Origin: Evansella alkalicola
GTDB lineage: Bacteria > Bacillota > Bacilli > Bacillales > Salisediminibacteriaceae
Reading direction: 5' to 3'
DNA: 64,000 bases
Assembly (NCBI RefSeq): GCF_019042735.1
Contig: NZ_JAHQCR010000017.1
Location: 128,730-192,729 of the forward strand
Each line of letters begins with the position of its first letter. Positions within the stretch are counted from its first letter, which is position 1. The notes under the pieces are model-generated. The model saw only the letters and a list, made by a program, of their open reading frames with translations, was not told the origin of the DNA and searched no databases. A program made the translations under genes and the position numbers. Below are positions 26,148 through 35,109 of the stretch, one piece after another.

Positions 26148-26816
26148 TTAGTCCTCATCGTTAAATAAGTCTTGTTCTAAACGATTAAGATCATTATCTG
26201 CCCCGATAACTATGAGAATGTCCCCCTGTATAATCAATTCATCTGCTGTAGGCGACACATTAATCTCTTCTTTTCGCTTAATTGCCATGATGTTACAACC
26301 AAATTTAGCGCGAATGTTAAGATCTATTAGTGATTTCCCATTGACAGTTTCTCCAGCCATAAGTTCCACAATACTATACTCGTCCGAAAGCTCAAGATAA
26401 TCGAGTACATTTTTTGAAACTATATTATGGGCTATCCTAACTCCCATGTCCCTCTCTGGATGAACTACTTTATGTGCACCAATCTTATTTAAAACTTTTT
26501 CATGATAATCATTTTGTGCCTTAACAGTAATATGGCGTACACCCTGTTCAACAAGCATCAGTGTCGTTAATATACTGGACTGGATGTTGTCACCAATTGC
26601 AACAATAACATGATCGAAATTTCTAATCCCTAGGCTTTTTAATGTATCTTCATCTGTTGAATCAGCAATTACTGCGTGTGTTGCTATGTTAGCATATTTA
26701 TTTATTTTATCTTCACTTATATCTATCGCAAGTACTTCCATTCCTTGCTTCACAAGGGATTGACAGATGCTACCTCCAAATCTACCTAAACCAATTACTG
26801 CAAATTGTTTTTTCAT
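26148..26816 (-). CDS. ktrC: Potassium uptake regulatory subunit KtrC
   Basis: 222 residues: an N-terminal RCK/TrkA-N Rossmann domain (FAVIGLGRFGGSICQSL, with DIS at the end of beta 2) and a C-terminal TrkA-C domain from about residue 140, which in KtrC binds c-di-AMP. It gates a membrane Ktr potassium channel not encoded here. ATG at 26816 has GGAGG seven bases upstream; the longer frame upstream lacks one. Next to rnjA, as ykqB is in B. subtilis. Confidence 0.9.
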   Translation of the reverse strand: MKKQFAVIGLGRFGGSICQSLVKQGMEVLAIDISEDKINKYANIATHAVIADSTDEDTLKSLGIRNFDHVIVAIGDNIQSSILTTLMLVEQGVRHITVKAQNDYHEKVLNKIGAHKVVHPERDMGVRIAHNIVSKNVLDYLELSDEYSIVELMAGETVNGKSLIDLNIRAKFGCNIMAIKRKEEINVSPTADELIIQGDILIVIGADNDLNRLEQDLFNDED

Positions 26817-26950
26817 TTGAGTGCCTCCAATAATGAAGTGAATACATAGTAATTTTAGCACAATAATTTTATTTGGCACTCTATTATTTTTAACGCAACT
26901 ATGAAAATAGAAAAAACTGACCTTATAAAGCATAAGATCAGTTTAAGATT

Positions 26951-27397
26951 TTATTCTGTTATTCCCAGTACTCTTTTCACACGCTTTGTCAGCATTTTCA
27001 TTCCACCACTACCTGCTTGAAAGTGCCGTAATTGACCTTGTTCATCAAAAACATAGTAACTAGGCACATATTGATTTTCAAAAGCATCTTTGAGGGTATG
27101 TTTACTATCTACATAGACTGGTTGGGTTATCCCATGCTCAGCTACTACTTTTTTTATTTCATTCATATCTAGATCCTTTTCAGATCTAGGCATATGTACA
27201 GCAATTACATTTAGTTTATCTTTATATTCATCACGAAATTCATTTATATTAGGCATAGCATCTTTACAGAGACCACAACTTATTGACCAAAAATGAAACA
27301 GTGTTGGTTTATCTCCAATCAATTCATCACGAGTCACTTCTCCATTTATCCATTCCGTAGCGCCATCTAATGAAGGCATAGGGCTTCTTAATTTCAT
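26951..27397 (-). CDS. ykuV: Thiol-disulfide oxidoreductase YkuV
   Basis: 148 residues with a thioredoxin fold of the TlpA/ResA group but no signal peptide, so cytosolic. Active site FWSISCGLCKDAMP (CxxC) and the cis-Pro loop VPSYYVFDEQG are present. The length is identical to B. subtilis YkuV. ATG at 27397 follows AGGAGGTG by six bases. It probably reduces the adjacent peroxiredoxin YkuU, inferred from operon pairing. Confidence 0.88.
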   Translation of the reverse strand: MKLRSPMPSLDGATEWINGEVTRDELIGDKPTLFHFWSISCGLCKDAMPNINEFRDEYKDKLNVIAVHMPRSEKDLDMNEIKKVVAEHGITQPVYVDSKHTLKDAFENQYVPSYYVFDEQGQLRHFQAGSGGMKMLTKRVKRVLGITE

Positions 27398-27448
27398 TAT
27401 CAACACCTCCTGTAATAAACATCTATAACTTGCAAAATTAATATAAAT

Positions 27449-28000
27449 TTAAGGCTGTAACGTCTCTTGTCCAGGTTTCCAGTTAGCTGGGCATAGTCCT
27501 CCAGTTTGTAATGCCTGAAGCACTCGTAATGTCTCATCCACATCTCGACCAATATTATTATGATTTACAACGGAGTACATTAATTCTCCTTCAGGGCTGA
27601 TAATAAATAAACCACGTAGGGCAATTCCTTCCTCTTCAATTAACACACCATAGTCACGGGATACGGAGTGATTCGTATCTGCTGCTAATGCATATTTAAG
27701 CTCTCCAAGTCCATTATCATCACGACTTGTATTAATCCATGCTTTGTGAGTATGAATTGTATCAGTAGATACACCGATAATTTCAGCATCTAAGTCTTCA
27801 AATTCATCATAACGGTCACTTAATGATGTAATCTCTGTAGGACAAACATGGGTAAAGTCCATTGGATAGAAAAATAAAACTGTCCACTTATCAGCTTTCA
27901 TGATTTCTTCTAAACTAACTTTTCCAAATTCCTTATCAGGCATTACTGCTTCCATTTCAAATCTAGGTGCTTGTTTGGCAACCATACGCTTATCTGACAT
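27449..28000 (-). CDS. ykuU: 2-Cys peroxiredoxin YkuU
   Basis: 183-residue AhpC/Prx1-type peroxiredoxin reducing hydroperoxides. The peroxidatic Cys is in FYPMDFTHVCPTEI (near residue 52) and the resolving Cys in GGLCPANWKPG (near 170). TAGGAGGG precedes the ATG. A motif partly like a PerR box (TTATAATATCATTGT) lies upstream, but its second half is poor. Confidence 0.92.
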   Translation of the reverse strand: MSDKRMVAKQAPRFEMEAVMPDKEFGKVSLEEIMKADKWTVLFFYPMDFTHVCPTEITSLSDRYDEFEDLDAEIIGVSTDTIHTHKAWINTSRDDNGLGELKYALAADTNHSVSRDYGVLIEEEGIALRGLFIISPEGELMYSVVNHNNIGRDVDETLRVLQALQTGGLCPANWKPGQETLQP

Positions 28001-28252
28001 GAGATAACCCTCCTATTTTTTCCACTATCATAACAATGATATTATAAATTTCCCTAATCAATCAGTCAACGAATACTTGTGGTAATTTGTCGTTTTTTCA
28101 CTAAGTAATTTGCCCTTTCCAGTCATCTTCTAAACATAAAAATCGAATATCGACGTATGATAACTTCTATGTGAATTCATTATAGTTTTACATGTAATAC
28201 TTGTATGGTAAACTCTAATACCTAATATTAAATACAGATAGGAGTGCATATA

Positions 28253-29083
28253 ATGAATGAATGGTTATCAACAATTGATTGTTCGGCATGGGTGTCAGCG
28301 GCACTCATTATTGCAATACAACTAATTATTATATTAATTGTATTTACAATAATTAAAGGAATAGGCAAAAGGATTATCTCTAGCTCTTTTGAAAAAATGA
28401 GTCAACAACGAAACATGTCTCCAGGACGAGCAAAAACATTAGAGAAGCTAGCAAATAATGCCTTCACTTATGTACTTTGGTTTATATTGGCTACCATTAT
28501 AATTGGCTTATTTGATTATGATGTAACTGCATTAATTGCTGGTGCTGGTATCGTTGGTTTGGCAATTGGATTTGGCGCACAAGGATTAGTGAGTGATATC
28601 GTTACTGGTTTTTTCATTCTCCTAGAAAAACAACTAGAAGTTGAGGAATATATCACAGTTGCTGGGATAGATGGAATTGTGGAAGAAGTGGGGCTTCGTA
28701 CAACAAAAATAAGAGGTTTTGACGGTACTGTTCATTTCATTCCAAACCGAAATATAGAGAGTGTCAGTAACCATTCACGCTCTAATATGAGGGCGTTAGT
28801 TGATATTAGTATCAGTTATGACGAAAATATTGATGAAGCAATAACAGTGCTACAAGATGCTTGTAATCAAGTAGCTATGAAGCTAGACACAATTACCGAA
28901 GGTCCTAATGTAATTGGTGTTCAAAGTCTTGGTGACAGTGATGTTGTTATTCGTATCATTGCTAAGACTGTTAACATGGAGCAGTGGGCCGTTGAAAGGG
29001 AACTTCGACAAGCAATGAAAGAGGCACTTGATAAGAATAATATTGAAATTCCATTCCCACATCAAGTATATATTCAGAAATAA
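28253..29083 (+). CDS. ykuT: MscS-type mechanosensitive channel YkuT
   Basis: 276 residues, three membrane helices and the MscS pore helix ALIAGAGIVGLAIGFGAQGLVSD (residues about 90-112), followed by the cytoplasmic beta domain beginning ITVAGIDGIVEEVGLRTTKIR. It releases solutes on hypo-osmotic shock. The start is ATG at 28253 with AGGAG eight bases upstream. Divergent from ykuUV as in B. subtilis. Confidence 0.92.
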   Translation: MNEWLSTIDCSAWVSAALIIAIQLIIILIVFTIIKGIGKRIISSSFEKMSQQRNMSPGRAKTLEKLANNAFTYVLWFILATIIIGLFDYDVTALIAGAGIVGLAIGFGAQGLVSDIVTGFFILLEKQLEVEEYITVAGIDGIVEEVGLRTTKIRGFDGTVHFIPNRNIESVSNHSRSNMRALVDISISYDENIDEAITVLQDACNQVAMKLDTITEGPNVIGVQSLGDSDVVIRIIAKTVNMEQWAVERELRQAMKEALDKNNIEIPFPHQVYIQK

Positions 29084-29146
29084 TTGTTGCCTGAAAGATG
29101 AGCTACAAAGCATTTACTCATGATTTCTATTTTCACGGGTAGACAA

Positions 29147-29187
29147 TAAAAAAGGGCTTAGCATCATTTGATGTTAAGCCTCTTTAT
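29147..29187. terminator. Terminator between ykuT and ykuS
   Basis: GGCTTAGCATC pairs with GATGTTAAGCC. Six T residues follow on the minus strand. Confidence 0.8.
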
Positions 29188-29190
29188 CGT

Positions 29191-29445
29191 TTATTGATTA
29201 GCTTGATTGATCTTTGATTCAACTTGTTCACAGATTTGATCTGCATTAAGACCTTGCGCACTAATAACAGATCCTTGTGTTATTGTATCTTGGATACCCA
29301 TCATATTTTCATCTTGCCCCGTAATTACACAGCAATCACAGTCAGCTGCATCTTGCTCCTGTTGCAATTGAACAACTTGATGTCCTTTCGCTTCTAAAGC
29401 TTGCTGCACGTCAGTTAATGATTGTTCTACACCAATTTTAGCCAT
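29191..29445 (-). CDS. ykuS: UPF0180 family protein YkuS
   Basis: 84 residues with the family pattern MAKIGVEQSLTDVQQALEAKGH, the acidic-Cys stretch DAADCDCCVITGQDENMMG and SVISAQGLNADQI. Small alpha/beta protein of unknown role. AAGGAGGG precedes the ATG. Confidence 0.88.
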   Translation of the reverse strand: MAKIGVEQSLTDVQQALEAKGHQVVQLQQEQDAADCDCCVITGQDENMMGIQDTITQGSVISAQGLNADQICEQVESKINQANQ

Positions 29446-29570
29446 AGTATAGCCCTCCTTTATTCATTTACACTCTATAAGATGACCAAAATTTAAAGTA
29501 CTATACTAAAATTTTTCCAATCATAACTATACAGTTGGTAAGTAAAATAATGTATAAATAAAAGAGACAT

Positions 29571-29612
29571 AAAAAAATGTGCAAATCGATGGGGTTAGCA
29601 CCTATTTACACA
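29571..29612 (-). terminator. Terminator after ykuR
   Basis: Minus strand TGTGTAAAT pairs with ATTTGCACA across a larger loop, followed by seven T residues. Confidence 0.75.
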
Positions 29613-29621
29613 CAAATTAGT

Positions 29622-30755
29622 TTATCTTTTTAAATAGTTAATCAGAAGTTTTATAGCAACGTCCACAGCTTCTTCTTTTGGATTCAATTTTGAAGAGTGT
29701 AACCCATGCTCACTTCCAACTCCTAGCCAAAACATGAAACCAGGTATTTCCTCTAAGAAGTAGCCGAAGTCTTCTCCAGTCATAGCTTTCGGACTTTCAT
29801 AGTACTCTACATCATCAAGTCCCTTAACAAAATCAATGAAATCATTCGTCTCCTTCTCACTGTTAAAAACTTGACAGTAATTAGCACCATAATCTATGCT
29901 CGTCTGACAGTCAAAACTAGCTTCGATTCCCTTAGCCATTCCTTCAATACGCTCTTTCACCAAATTCATAGCCTCAATAGAAAGGGTACGGATTGTACCT
30001 TCTATACGAGCGTCTTCAGCGATGATATTCTGTTTCGTCCCACCAGAAATTTTCCCAATAGTTACTACTGCAGAATCAAGTGGCGATACATTACGAGAAA
30101 CTATTGTATGCAGTTGTGTTATAAAGTGGCTTGCTGCAACAACCATATCATTCGCTTGATGTGGGTAAGCAGCGTGCCCCGCCTTTCCCTTTAGATCTAT
30201 AAATAATTCACTCGTATTCGCAAACAGTAGACCTGTCTTCGTTCCAATCGTTCCTACAGGTAATTCTGGCGCAATATGGAGTGCAATCATCCGATCAGGC
30301 TTCCACTCTTTAAACTCTGCAGTCTCCAGCATAGGTTGTGCACCACCAGGTCCTTCTTCAGCAGGTTGAAACACAAATAGAAGATTATCCTTCGGTTGAG
30401 TTTCAGAAAAATAAGTCAACACTCCTAATGCAATACTCATGTGTAAATCGTGACCACAAGCATGCATCATTCCTTGGTGGCTTGATGAAAAAGGGAGCCC
30501 TGTTTCTTCCGTCATCGGTAAACCGTCCATATCTGTCCGGTAACCGACTGTTATTGCTGGTGCATAACCATGAACCTTCACTAAAATACCAGTCCGCCAA
30601 GTTTTCACTTCTAAATGATCCTGTGATAAGTCCCTAATATAATTTAAAAGATAGGTTTGTGTTTTCTCTTCTTGAAACCCTGGCTCTGGAATTTGATGGA
30701 GCTCACGACGAATGTGAATAAATGGGTCTGTATTAAAATCAATCCTAGTTCCCAT
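29622..30755 (-). CDS. ykuR: N-acetyldiaminopimelate deacetylase (M20 family)
   Basis: 377-residue metal hydrolase for the last step of the acetylase branch of lysine/diaminopimelate synthesis, removing acetate to give LL-diaminopimelate for peptidoglycan and lysine. Motifs: MHACGHDLHMSIALG (metal Cys/His), AEEGPGGAQPM (catalytic Glu pair) and MTGEDFGYFLEEIPG. Only two bases separate it from dapH, so the two are one operon. Confidence 0.93.
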   Translation of the reverse strand: MGTRIDFNTDPFIHIRRELHQIPEPGFQEEKTQTYLLNYIRDLSQDHLEVKTWRTGILVKVHGYAPAITVGYRTDMDGLPMTEETGLPFSSSHQGMMHACGHDLHMSIALGVLTYFSETQPKDNLLFVFQPAEEGPGGAQPMLETAEFKEWKPDRMIALHIAPELPVGTIGTKTGLLFANTSELFIDLKGKAGHAAYPHQANDMVVAASHFITQLHTIVSRNVSPLDSAVVTIGKISGGTKQNIIAEDARIEGTIRTLSIEAMNLVKERIEGMAKGIEASFDCQTSIDYGANYCQVFNSEKETNDFIDFVKGLDDVEYYESPKAMTGEDFGYFLEEIPGFMFWLGVGSEHGLHSSKLNPKEEAVDVAIKLLINYLKR

Positions 30756-30757
30756 TT

Positions 30758-31477
30758 TTACTCCTCGTTTAATTTACGAAGCTCTTGCTTAATCTCTGTC
30801 TTACCTTTCGTTTTCTCATCAATTTCCTTGATTACGCGAGCAGGAGTACCTGCAACAACAGTGTTTGGTGGTACATCTTCCGTAACAATCGCGCCTGCAG
30901 CGACTACTGCACCTTCACCAACTGTTACACCTTCAAGGATTACTGCATTTGCACCAACTACAACGCCATCTTCTACAATAACAGGTTTCGCAGATGGCGG
31001 CTCAATTACACCAGCTAATACTGAACCTGCACCAATATGACAGTTCTTACCTACAGTGGCTCGTCCACCCATTACTACGTTCATATCAATCATTGTACCT
31101 TCACCAATAACAGATCCAATGTTAATAGAAGCACCCATCATGATGACGGCATTATCCCCAATTGATACTTGATCACGAATAATTGCACCTGGCTCAATAC
31201 GTGCTTTAATATTTTTCATATCTAATAAAGGAATAGCAGAATTACGACGATCATTTTCTACAACAAAGTCTTCAATCTTAGCTTCATTTGCTTGGATAGC
31301 GTCTTGAATTTCCTTCCATTCTCCAAATAATACCCCTGTATCACCTTGGATAAAGGATTTTGTTTTTGCTCCAAAATCTATACCCGCTAATTCTCCCTTT
31401 ATATGTACCTTAACTGGAGTAGATTTTTCACTGTTTGAGATAAAGCTGATAATTTCGTTTGCATCCATCATTTTCAT
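30758..31477 (-). CDS. dapH: Tetrahydrodipicolinate N-acetyltransferase
   Basis: 239 residues. N-terminal DapH domain (ANEIISFISNSEKSTPVKV) and a left-handed beta helix of hexapeptide repeats (about 90-220, e.g. AVIMMGASINIGSVIGEGT). It transfers an acetyl group to tetrahydrodipicolinate, upstream of YkuR. AGGAGGATATAACA lies before the ATG. Confidence 0.95.
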   Translation of the reverse strand: MKMMDANEIISFISNSEKSTPVKVHIKGELAGIDFGAKTKSFIQGDTGVLFGEWKEIQDAIQANEAKIEDFVVENDRRNSAIPLLDMKNIKARIEPGAIIRDQVSIGDNAVIMMGASINIGSVIGEGTMIDMNVVMGGRATVGKNCHIGAGSVLAGVIEPPSAKPVIVEDGVVVGANAVILEGVTVGEGAVVAAGAIVTEDVPPNTVVAGTPARVIKEIDEKTKGKTEIKQELRKLNEE

Positions 31478-31563
31478 TGTTATATCCTCCTATACATAAA
31501 TAAAATACATACTTATCATAGACATTCACTAACAAAAATGCAATGTTTAAGCAAAAATTAAAG

Positions 31564-31600
31564 GAAAACAAAAGCTGTCACCAAGTAGTGGTAACAGCTT
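31564..31600 (-). terminator. Terminator after the 31.6-kb hypothetical gene
   Basis: Minus strand AAGCTGTTACC pairs with GGTGACAGCTT (one mismatch), followed by TTGTTTT. It overlaps the stop codon. Confidence 0.65.
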
Positions 31601-32147
31601 AGTATGTTTCATCATAAAACAACGAATCTTCCATCAACCAGAGGTACATTGGGCCTTCTTCTTTTGTATCTCTCTCTATCATCAAATCGTACTCTTCCCA
31701 ATCATATATTTCGTTCCATAATCCGTCCATTTCATTCAAACCAGTGTATTTTAAATCATGTTGTATCTCAGCTTCTACTTGTTGCCATTCTGCTAGGTCA
31801 AGGGCTTCACCTGGAAAAGCCATCGCATTTACCTTTTCAGAGTCGGGGTTTACAAAATAAGTTAAAATATCATAAGCAAAATAGTATCCACCGTTATACA
31901 TCCCAGTTTCCAACGGTTCTCCTAGTTCTTGATAGAGCTCTTCTTCATGACTCCCAATCTGTATATTTTTACTGAGAAATAACTCAGTAATCATATGCAT
32001 TGGAGCCTCTTTTTGAACAATTGATAAGTCCTCATTTTTTTCTTCTATCGTTGCTTTAGATAAGTGGGCATAGGATAGAGACCACACTACTGTTACAAGA
32101 AAGAACGTCGTTAATATAAAAATCCATTTTATTCTCCTCTGTTTCAT
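31599..32147 (-). CDS. Secreted or membrane-anchored protein of unknown function
   Basis: 182 residues. One N-terminal hydrophobic segment (IKWIFILTTFFLVTVVWSLSY) acts as signal anchor or signal peptide; the rest is acidic and extracellular. The middle, IGSHEEELYQELGEPLETGMYNGGYYFAYDILTYFV, has the layout of DUF4309-type extracytoplasmic domains, but I cannot confirm it. AGGAGGAG lies eight bases before the ATG. Confidence 0.6.
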   Translation of the reverse strand: MKQRRIKWIFILTTFFLVTVVWSLSYAHLSKATIEEKNEDLSIVQKEAPMHMITELFLSKNIQIGSHEEELYQELGEPLETGMYNGGYYFAYDILTYFVNPDSEKVNAMAFPGEALDLAEWQQVEAEIQHDLKYTGLNEMDGLWNEIYDWEEYDLMIERDTKEEGPMYLWLMEDSLFYDETY

Positions 32148-32257
32148 CAGTGTATCTCCTCCTTTCTATTTCCCTTCCCATTCTTAAATATGATTAATCT
32201 TGTTATTCATATATATATATATGTATGTGACAACTTCTAAAAATAGACAAGCTACAT

Positions 32258-32286
32258 GTATGATATTTATTTTTTTAGAGAAAATA
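32258..32286 (+). promoter_or_regulatory. Candidate forespore (sigma F/G-type) promoter
   Basis: GTATG, a 17-base spacer and GAAAATA resemble the -35 and -10 boxes of forespore promoters. A conventional sigma-A promoter is not visible here. Confidence 0.35.
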
Positions 32287-32461
32287 CAGTTATGGGATGT
32301 AGCAGATAATGCACAGTACAAGTCTTCTTTCAAGGCTTTACTTTACAGGTGAGATCCCTGTACATCCCGCCAGCACTTATCCCATTATTATATAAGACGT
32401 ATAAACGAACAGAAAGTTTCACAAGAAAAACAGCTCACAGAATAATGTGAGCTGTTTTTTT
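32287..32461 (+). ncRNA. Candidate structured small RNA, possibly CsfG-like
   Basis: About 170 nt without a reading frame. GGGATGTA(G)CAG at 32294-32305 pairs with CTGTACATCCC at 32358-32368 (11 base pairs, one bulge), and an outer ATGGGAT/ATCCCAT adds to the closing helix. The unit begins at a forespore-like promoter and ends in a strong terminator (32427-32461). Size, promoter type and high structure recall the sporulation RNA CsfG, but I cannot compare it with the family model; it may be a different RNA. Confidence 0.4.
32427..32461. terminator. Bidirectional terminator
   Basis: AAACAGCTCACA pairs with TGTGAGCTGTTT and is followed by T residues on the plus strand. It can also end the glutaredoxin-like gene. 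Confidence 0.85.
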
Positions 32462-32463
32462 GA

Positions 32464-32700
32464 TTAACCCCTAACTTTATGAATTAACTCATCTAGTTTT
32501 TTCGGATCATATCCAACCACCATATCTCCCTCAAAATATACGGTTGGGGTACCCATTACATTTAAATCCTTCCATTCTCTAAAATTTGCAGGATCTTCAG
32601 AAACATTCTTTGTTTCAAAAGGTGCACCATTTTTCTCTAAGTGTTCAATAACCTTCTCACAGTATGAACATCCTTTACTAATATAAACTGACATCATCAT
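32464..32700 (-). CDS. Glutaredoxin family protein
   Basis: 78 residues, NrdH/glutaredoxin-like: redox site SKGCSYCEKV near residue 11 and the cis-Pro loop MGTPTVYFEGDMVVGYD. The C-terminus YDPKKLDELI is typical of this group. Three consecutive ATG codons make the start uncertain by two residues. It probably keeps an unidentified protein thiol reduced; no ribonucleotide reductase is nearby. Confidence 0.85.
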   Translation of the reverse strand: MMMSVYISKGCSYCEKVIEHLEKNGAPFETKNVSEDPANFREWKDLNVMGTPTVYFEGDMVVGYDPKKLDELIHKVRG

Positions 32701-32764
32701 CCCCGAACGCTCCCCTCAAAAATTGTAACTTAATTATATTTTTTATTAACTCCCCTGAAAAAAA

Positions 32765-33910
32765 CTATAGACTGGAGTTATCTTTTGCTGCATCTACACT
32801 AGTAGACATTTTATCCATCTCTGCCTTTTCCATGTATATACTTCTGCTAGGAAATGCGACAGAAACTGCTTCTTCTTCTAAAATTCCCATTATCCGTAGG
32901 TTTATATCTTCTCTCACCCTTAAAAATTCTTCCCATTGGGTTGTTTTTGTGAAAAAGTATAGAAAAATGTCTAAACTGCTACTATTAAAAGCGTTGAATC
33001 TCACCATGATTAATTCTTGGTGTATTTCGTCATGATTTCTAAGCATATCATCTATTCTTTGTACACATCTTTCAATTTTTTCCTTTGGTGTGGTGTAAGT
33101 TATACCTAAATTAAAGGTAATTTGTCTCTTCCCCATTTGTGACCAGTTAGTAATTGCTTGGTTTGCTAAGGTGGAGTTAGGTACCGTCACCAATGCTTGA
33201 GCAAAAGTTCGGATTTTTGTACTTCGGAATGTAATATCCTCCACAGTCCCTTCCACAGTAGGCGTGCTGATCCAGTCACCTAGCGTAAATGGTTTTTCTG
33301 TAATAATAACGACTCCACCAAAGAAATTTCCAATTGAATCTTGAGCTGCTAGGGCAAAGGCTAGTCCACCTAAACCTAGTCCAGCAACAAATCCACTTAC
33401 ATCGTAATCCCACTCACTGGCAATGATACTAAGGGACATGGCAATAATTGCAAATCTCACAAGTTTGGAAATAAACGGCATCAGAATATCATCAAATTCT
33501 ATATCAAACCTCTTGCCTACCTTCATAAAAATTTCTGATGTTGTGGAAGACAGGTTATATAATCCCCAAGCAAATTGTGTAATTATAAACGTTCTAAAGA
33601 GTCTCCCCATTATATCATCATAGGCATCTGGGAAAGGAAGATATAAATAGGCAACATAGAAGCCAATAATAACAAAGAATACCCTTATTGGCTTTTCAAA
33701 TGCTAATAAAATATTTGTAATAACGTCCGTAGGAGCTTTTCTAGAGAATCTGAGAATTAATTTATATAAGTACTTTGTCAATATTTTTCTGAATACTAAA
33801 AAAATGAGTATGATTCCAATAGCAATCCCTATTTCTTCCCAACTTACTTTTTGCCAAGAACTGATAATAGTTGTAATTGCTTCAGGAGACTCTGGAATAT
33901 TTTCAGGCAT
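32765..33910 (-). CDS. MscS-family ion channel
   Basis: 381 residues with an extra N-terminal membrane region (five helices in all), then the MscS pore helix VAGLGLGGLAFALAAQDSIGNFFGG (about 175-200) and the beta domain WISTPTVEGTVEDITFRSTKIR. Larger than YkuT, of the YbdG/YnaI-like type. A second mechanosensitive channel in the same window. Confidence 0.9.
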   Translation of the reverse strand: MPENIPESPEAITTIISSWQKVSWEEIGIAIGIILIFLVFRKILTKYLYKLILRFSRKAPTDVITNILLAFEKPIRVFFVIIGFYVAYLYLPFPDAYDDIMGRLFRTFIITQFAWGLYNLSSTTSEIFMKVGKRFDIEFDDILMPFISKLVRFAIIAMSLSIIASEWDYDVSGFVAGLGLGGLAFALAAQDSIGNFFGGVVIITEKPFTLGDWISTPTVEGTVEDITFRSTKIRTFAQALVTVPNSTLANQAITNWSQMGKRQITFNLGITYTTPKEKIERCVQRIDDMLRNHDEIHQELIMVRFNAFNSSSLDIFLYFFTKTTQWEEFLRVREDINLRIMGILEEEAVSVAFPSRSIYMEKAEMDKMSTSVDAAKDNSSL

Positions 33911-34255
33911 ATGTAATTTTCCTTTCCATTTACTTTTAGAGTAATGTATAAAACATCATCTATCCTCTACAAATCCATATTAGTGAGGTGACTGCTTTTT
34001 CTACACCATACTTACTTAATCTTAACTTGAATTAGAAAATGTGTAAATGCTATACACGCACATCAAATAAGAAAAACTTTTTGCAGATTTCCCCTAATTT
34101 CCACTATGGTAACAGTGATAAGTTTTCTAAATTTAAAAAATTGTCAAACATCTTTATTGATAGCGGTTTCATTAACGTCTGATTAATGGTTTAATAATAT
34201 ATAAGAGTTATATTACGTATCAATTTTTAACCATTACTCTTTGGGGGTGACATCC
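33911..34255. other. Intergenic region without a supported feature
   Basis: AT-rich spacer between divergent genes. Two small inverted repeats (GTGTAAATGCTATACAC and CACTATGGTAACAGTG) are present, but neither is a known element. Confidence 0.4.
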
Positions 34256-34939
34256 ATGTATGTTGTGGATCTAAAAAATGTGCTAAAACGTTTTCATGAT
34301 GGAACGCAAATGAAGGTTTTATATGATAATATGAATTTCCATGTTTCAGAGGGGGAGCTTGCTGTCATCACTGGCAGGAAGGAATCAGGGAAATCAACAT
34401 TGCTCAATATGATAGCTGCTATGACACCACCTAATAAAGGTAAAGTTAATGTGTTAGGTCAAGATTTGCTACAAATTAAGGAAAGGCATGAATGGCGTCT
34501 TAAAAATATTGGTTTTATTACGGACGAAGGATGCTTGATCCCATATTTAACTGTTAAGCAAAATCTGTTATTGGGTATTCCAACAGATGATAGGAATTTT
34601 ATGAAGAAAGAACAGGAAGCTGAAAATATACTAGTTGAACTTGGCTTTACGGAGGAATCAATGAATGAATCGCTAGAAGGATTAAGTTCTAAAGAACAAA
34701 TTTTAGCTACTGTCGCTCGTGTATTTATGACAAATCCGAGACTTATTTTAGCAGATGAACCAACAAAGGAATTAACAGGTAAAGAAGGAAAAGAAGTACT
34801 ACAAAGATTATTAGATTTTGCTCGTAAACAAAAATCTACTGTAGTTGTTGTAAGTGATGATGAATCGATTATTTCTCAGGCTGATACTTATTTTATTCTC
34901 GAAGAGTGTCAACTACTGGAGAAAAACAAGGCTATATAA
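34256..34939 (+). CDS. Orphan ABC ATPase, FtsE/LolD-like with degenerate motifs
   Basis: 227 residues. Walker A GRKESGKST (40-48) and Walker B LILADEP are intact. The signature loop reads LSSKEQ instead of LSGGQ, and the usual switch histidine is replaced (VVVVSDDES instead of a TH-D pattern). The D-loop is also changed (TKELTG). No permease gene is adjacent. It may bind but barely hydrolyse ATP, or serve a permease elsewhere. ATG at 34256 has GGGGGTGA upstream; an earlier GTG overlaps that site. Confidence 0.75.
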   Translation: MYVVDLKNVLKRFHDGTQMKVLYDNMNFHVSEGELAVITGRKESGKSTLLNMIAAMTPPNKGKVNVLGQDLLQIKERHEWRLKNIGFITDEGCLIPYLTVKQNLLLGIPTDDRNFMKKEQEAENILVELGFTEESMNESLEGLSSKEQILATVARVFMTNPRLILADEPTKELTGKEGKEVLQRLLDFARKQKSTVVVVSDDESIISQADTYFILEECQLLEKNKAI

Positions 34940-34941
34940 AG

Positions 34942-34987
34942 AAAACCCCCTTCTTGAGGATTGCGACCACAAAGAAGGGGCTTTTTT
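34942..34987 (+). terminator. Terminator after the ABC ATPase
   Basis: CCCCTTCTT pairs with AAGAAGGGG across a 16-base loop, followed by six T residues. Confidence 0.85.
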
Positions 34988-34995
34988 AAACTCTA

Positions 34996-35109
34996 TTAAT
35001 CAATTCCATAAACAATAGCTAAAATGGTTAAAATCGTATAGATTACTACAATACCTGCTGAGATGATTAATAGTACAAAAATAATTGCCTTTTGCAATTT
35101 TTCACCCAT
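34996..35109 (-). CDS. 37-residue single-helix membrane protein
   Basis: GAGGAGTG lies six bases before an ATG opening a 37-codon frame: MGEKLQKA, then a single hydrophobic helix AIIFVLLIISAGIVVIYTIL continuing to the end. Too short for most gene finders. Good ribosome site and composition make it credible. Function unknown; convergent with the ABC ATPase and sharing its terminator region. Confidence 0.6.
   Translation of the reverse strand: MGEKLQKAIIFVLLIISAGIVVIYTILTILAIVYGID

Noticed and set aside
28000..28030. PerR box in front of ykuU
   Set aside because: Only one half-site matches well; the second half is too divergent to call.
32340..32390. Known metabolite riboswitch in the 32.3-kb RNA
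   Set aside because: None of the conserved cores I know (SAM, TPP, FMN, lysine, purine, c-di-AMP, ZTP, fluoride) could be matched, and no gene follows in the proper orientation before the terminator.
34256..34939. Assignment as cell-division FtsE
   Set aside because: No ftsX neighbour and divergent signature and switch motifs.
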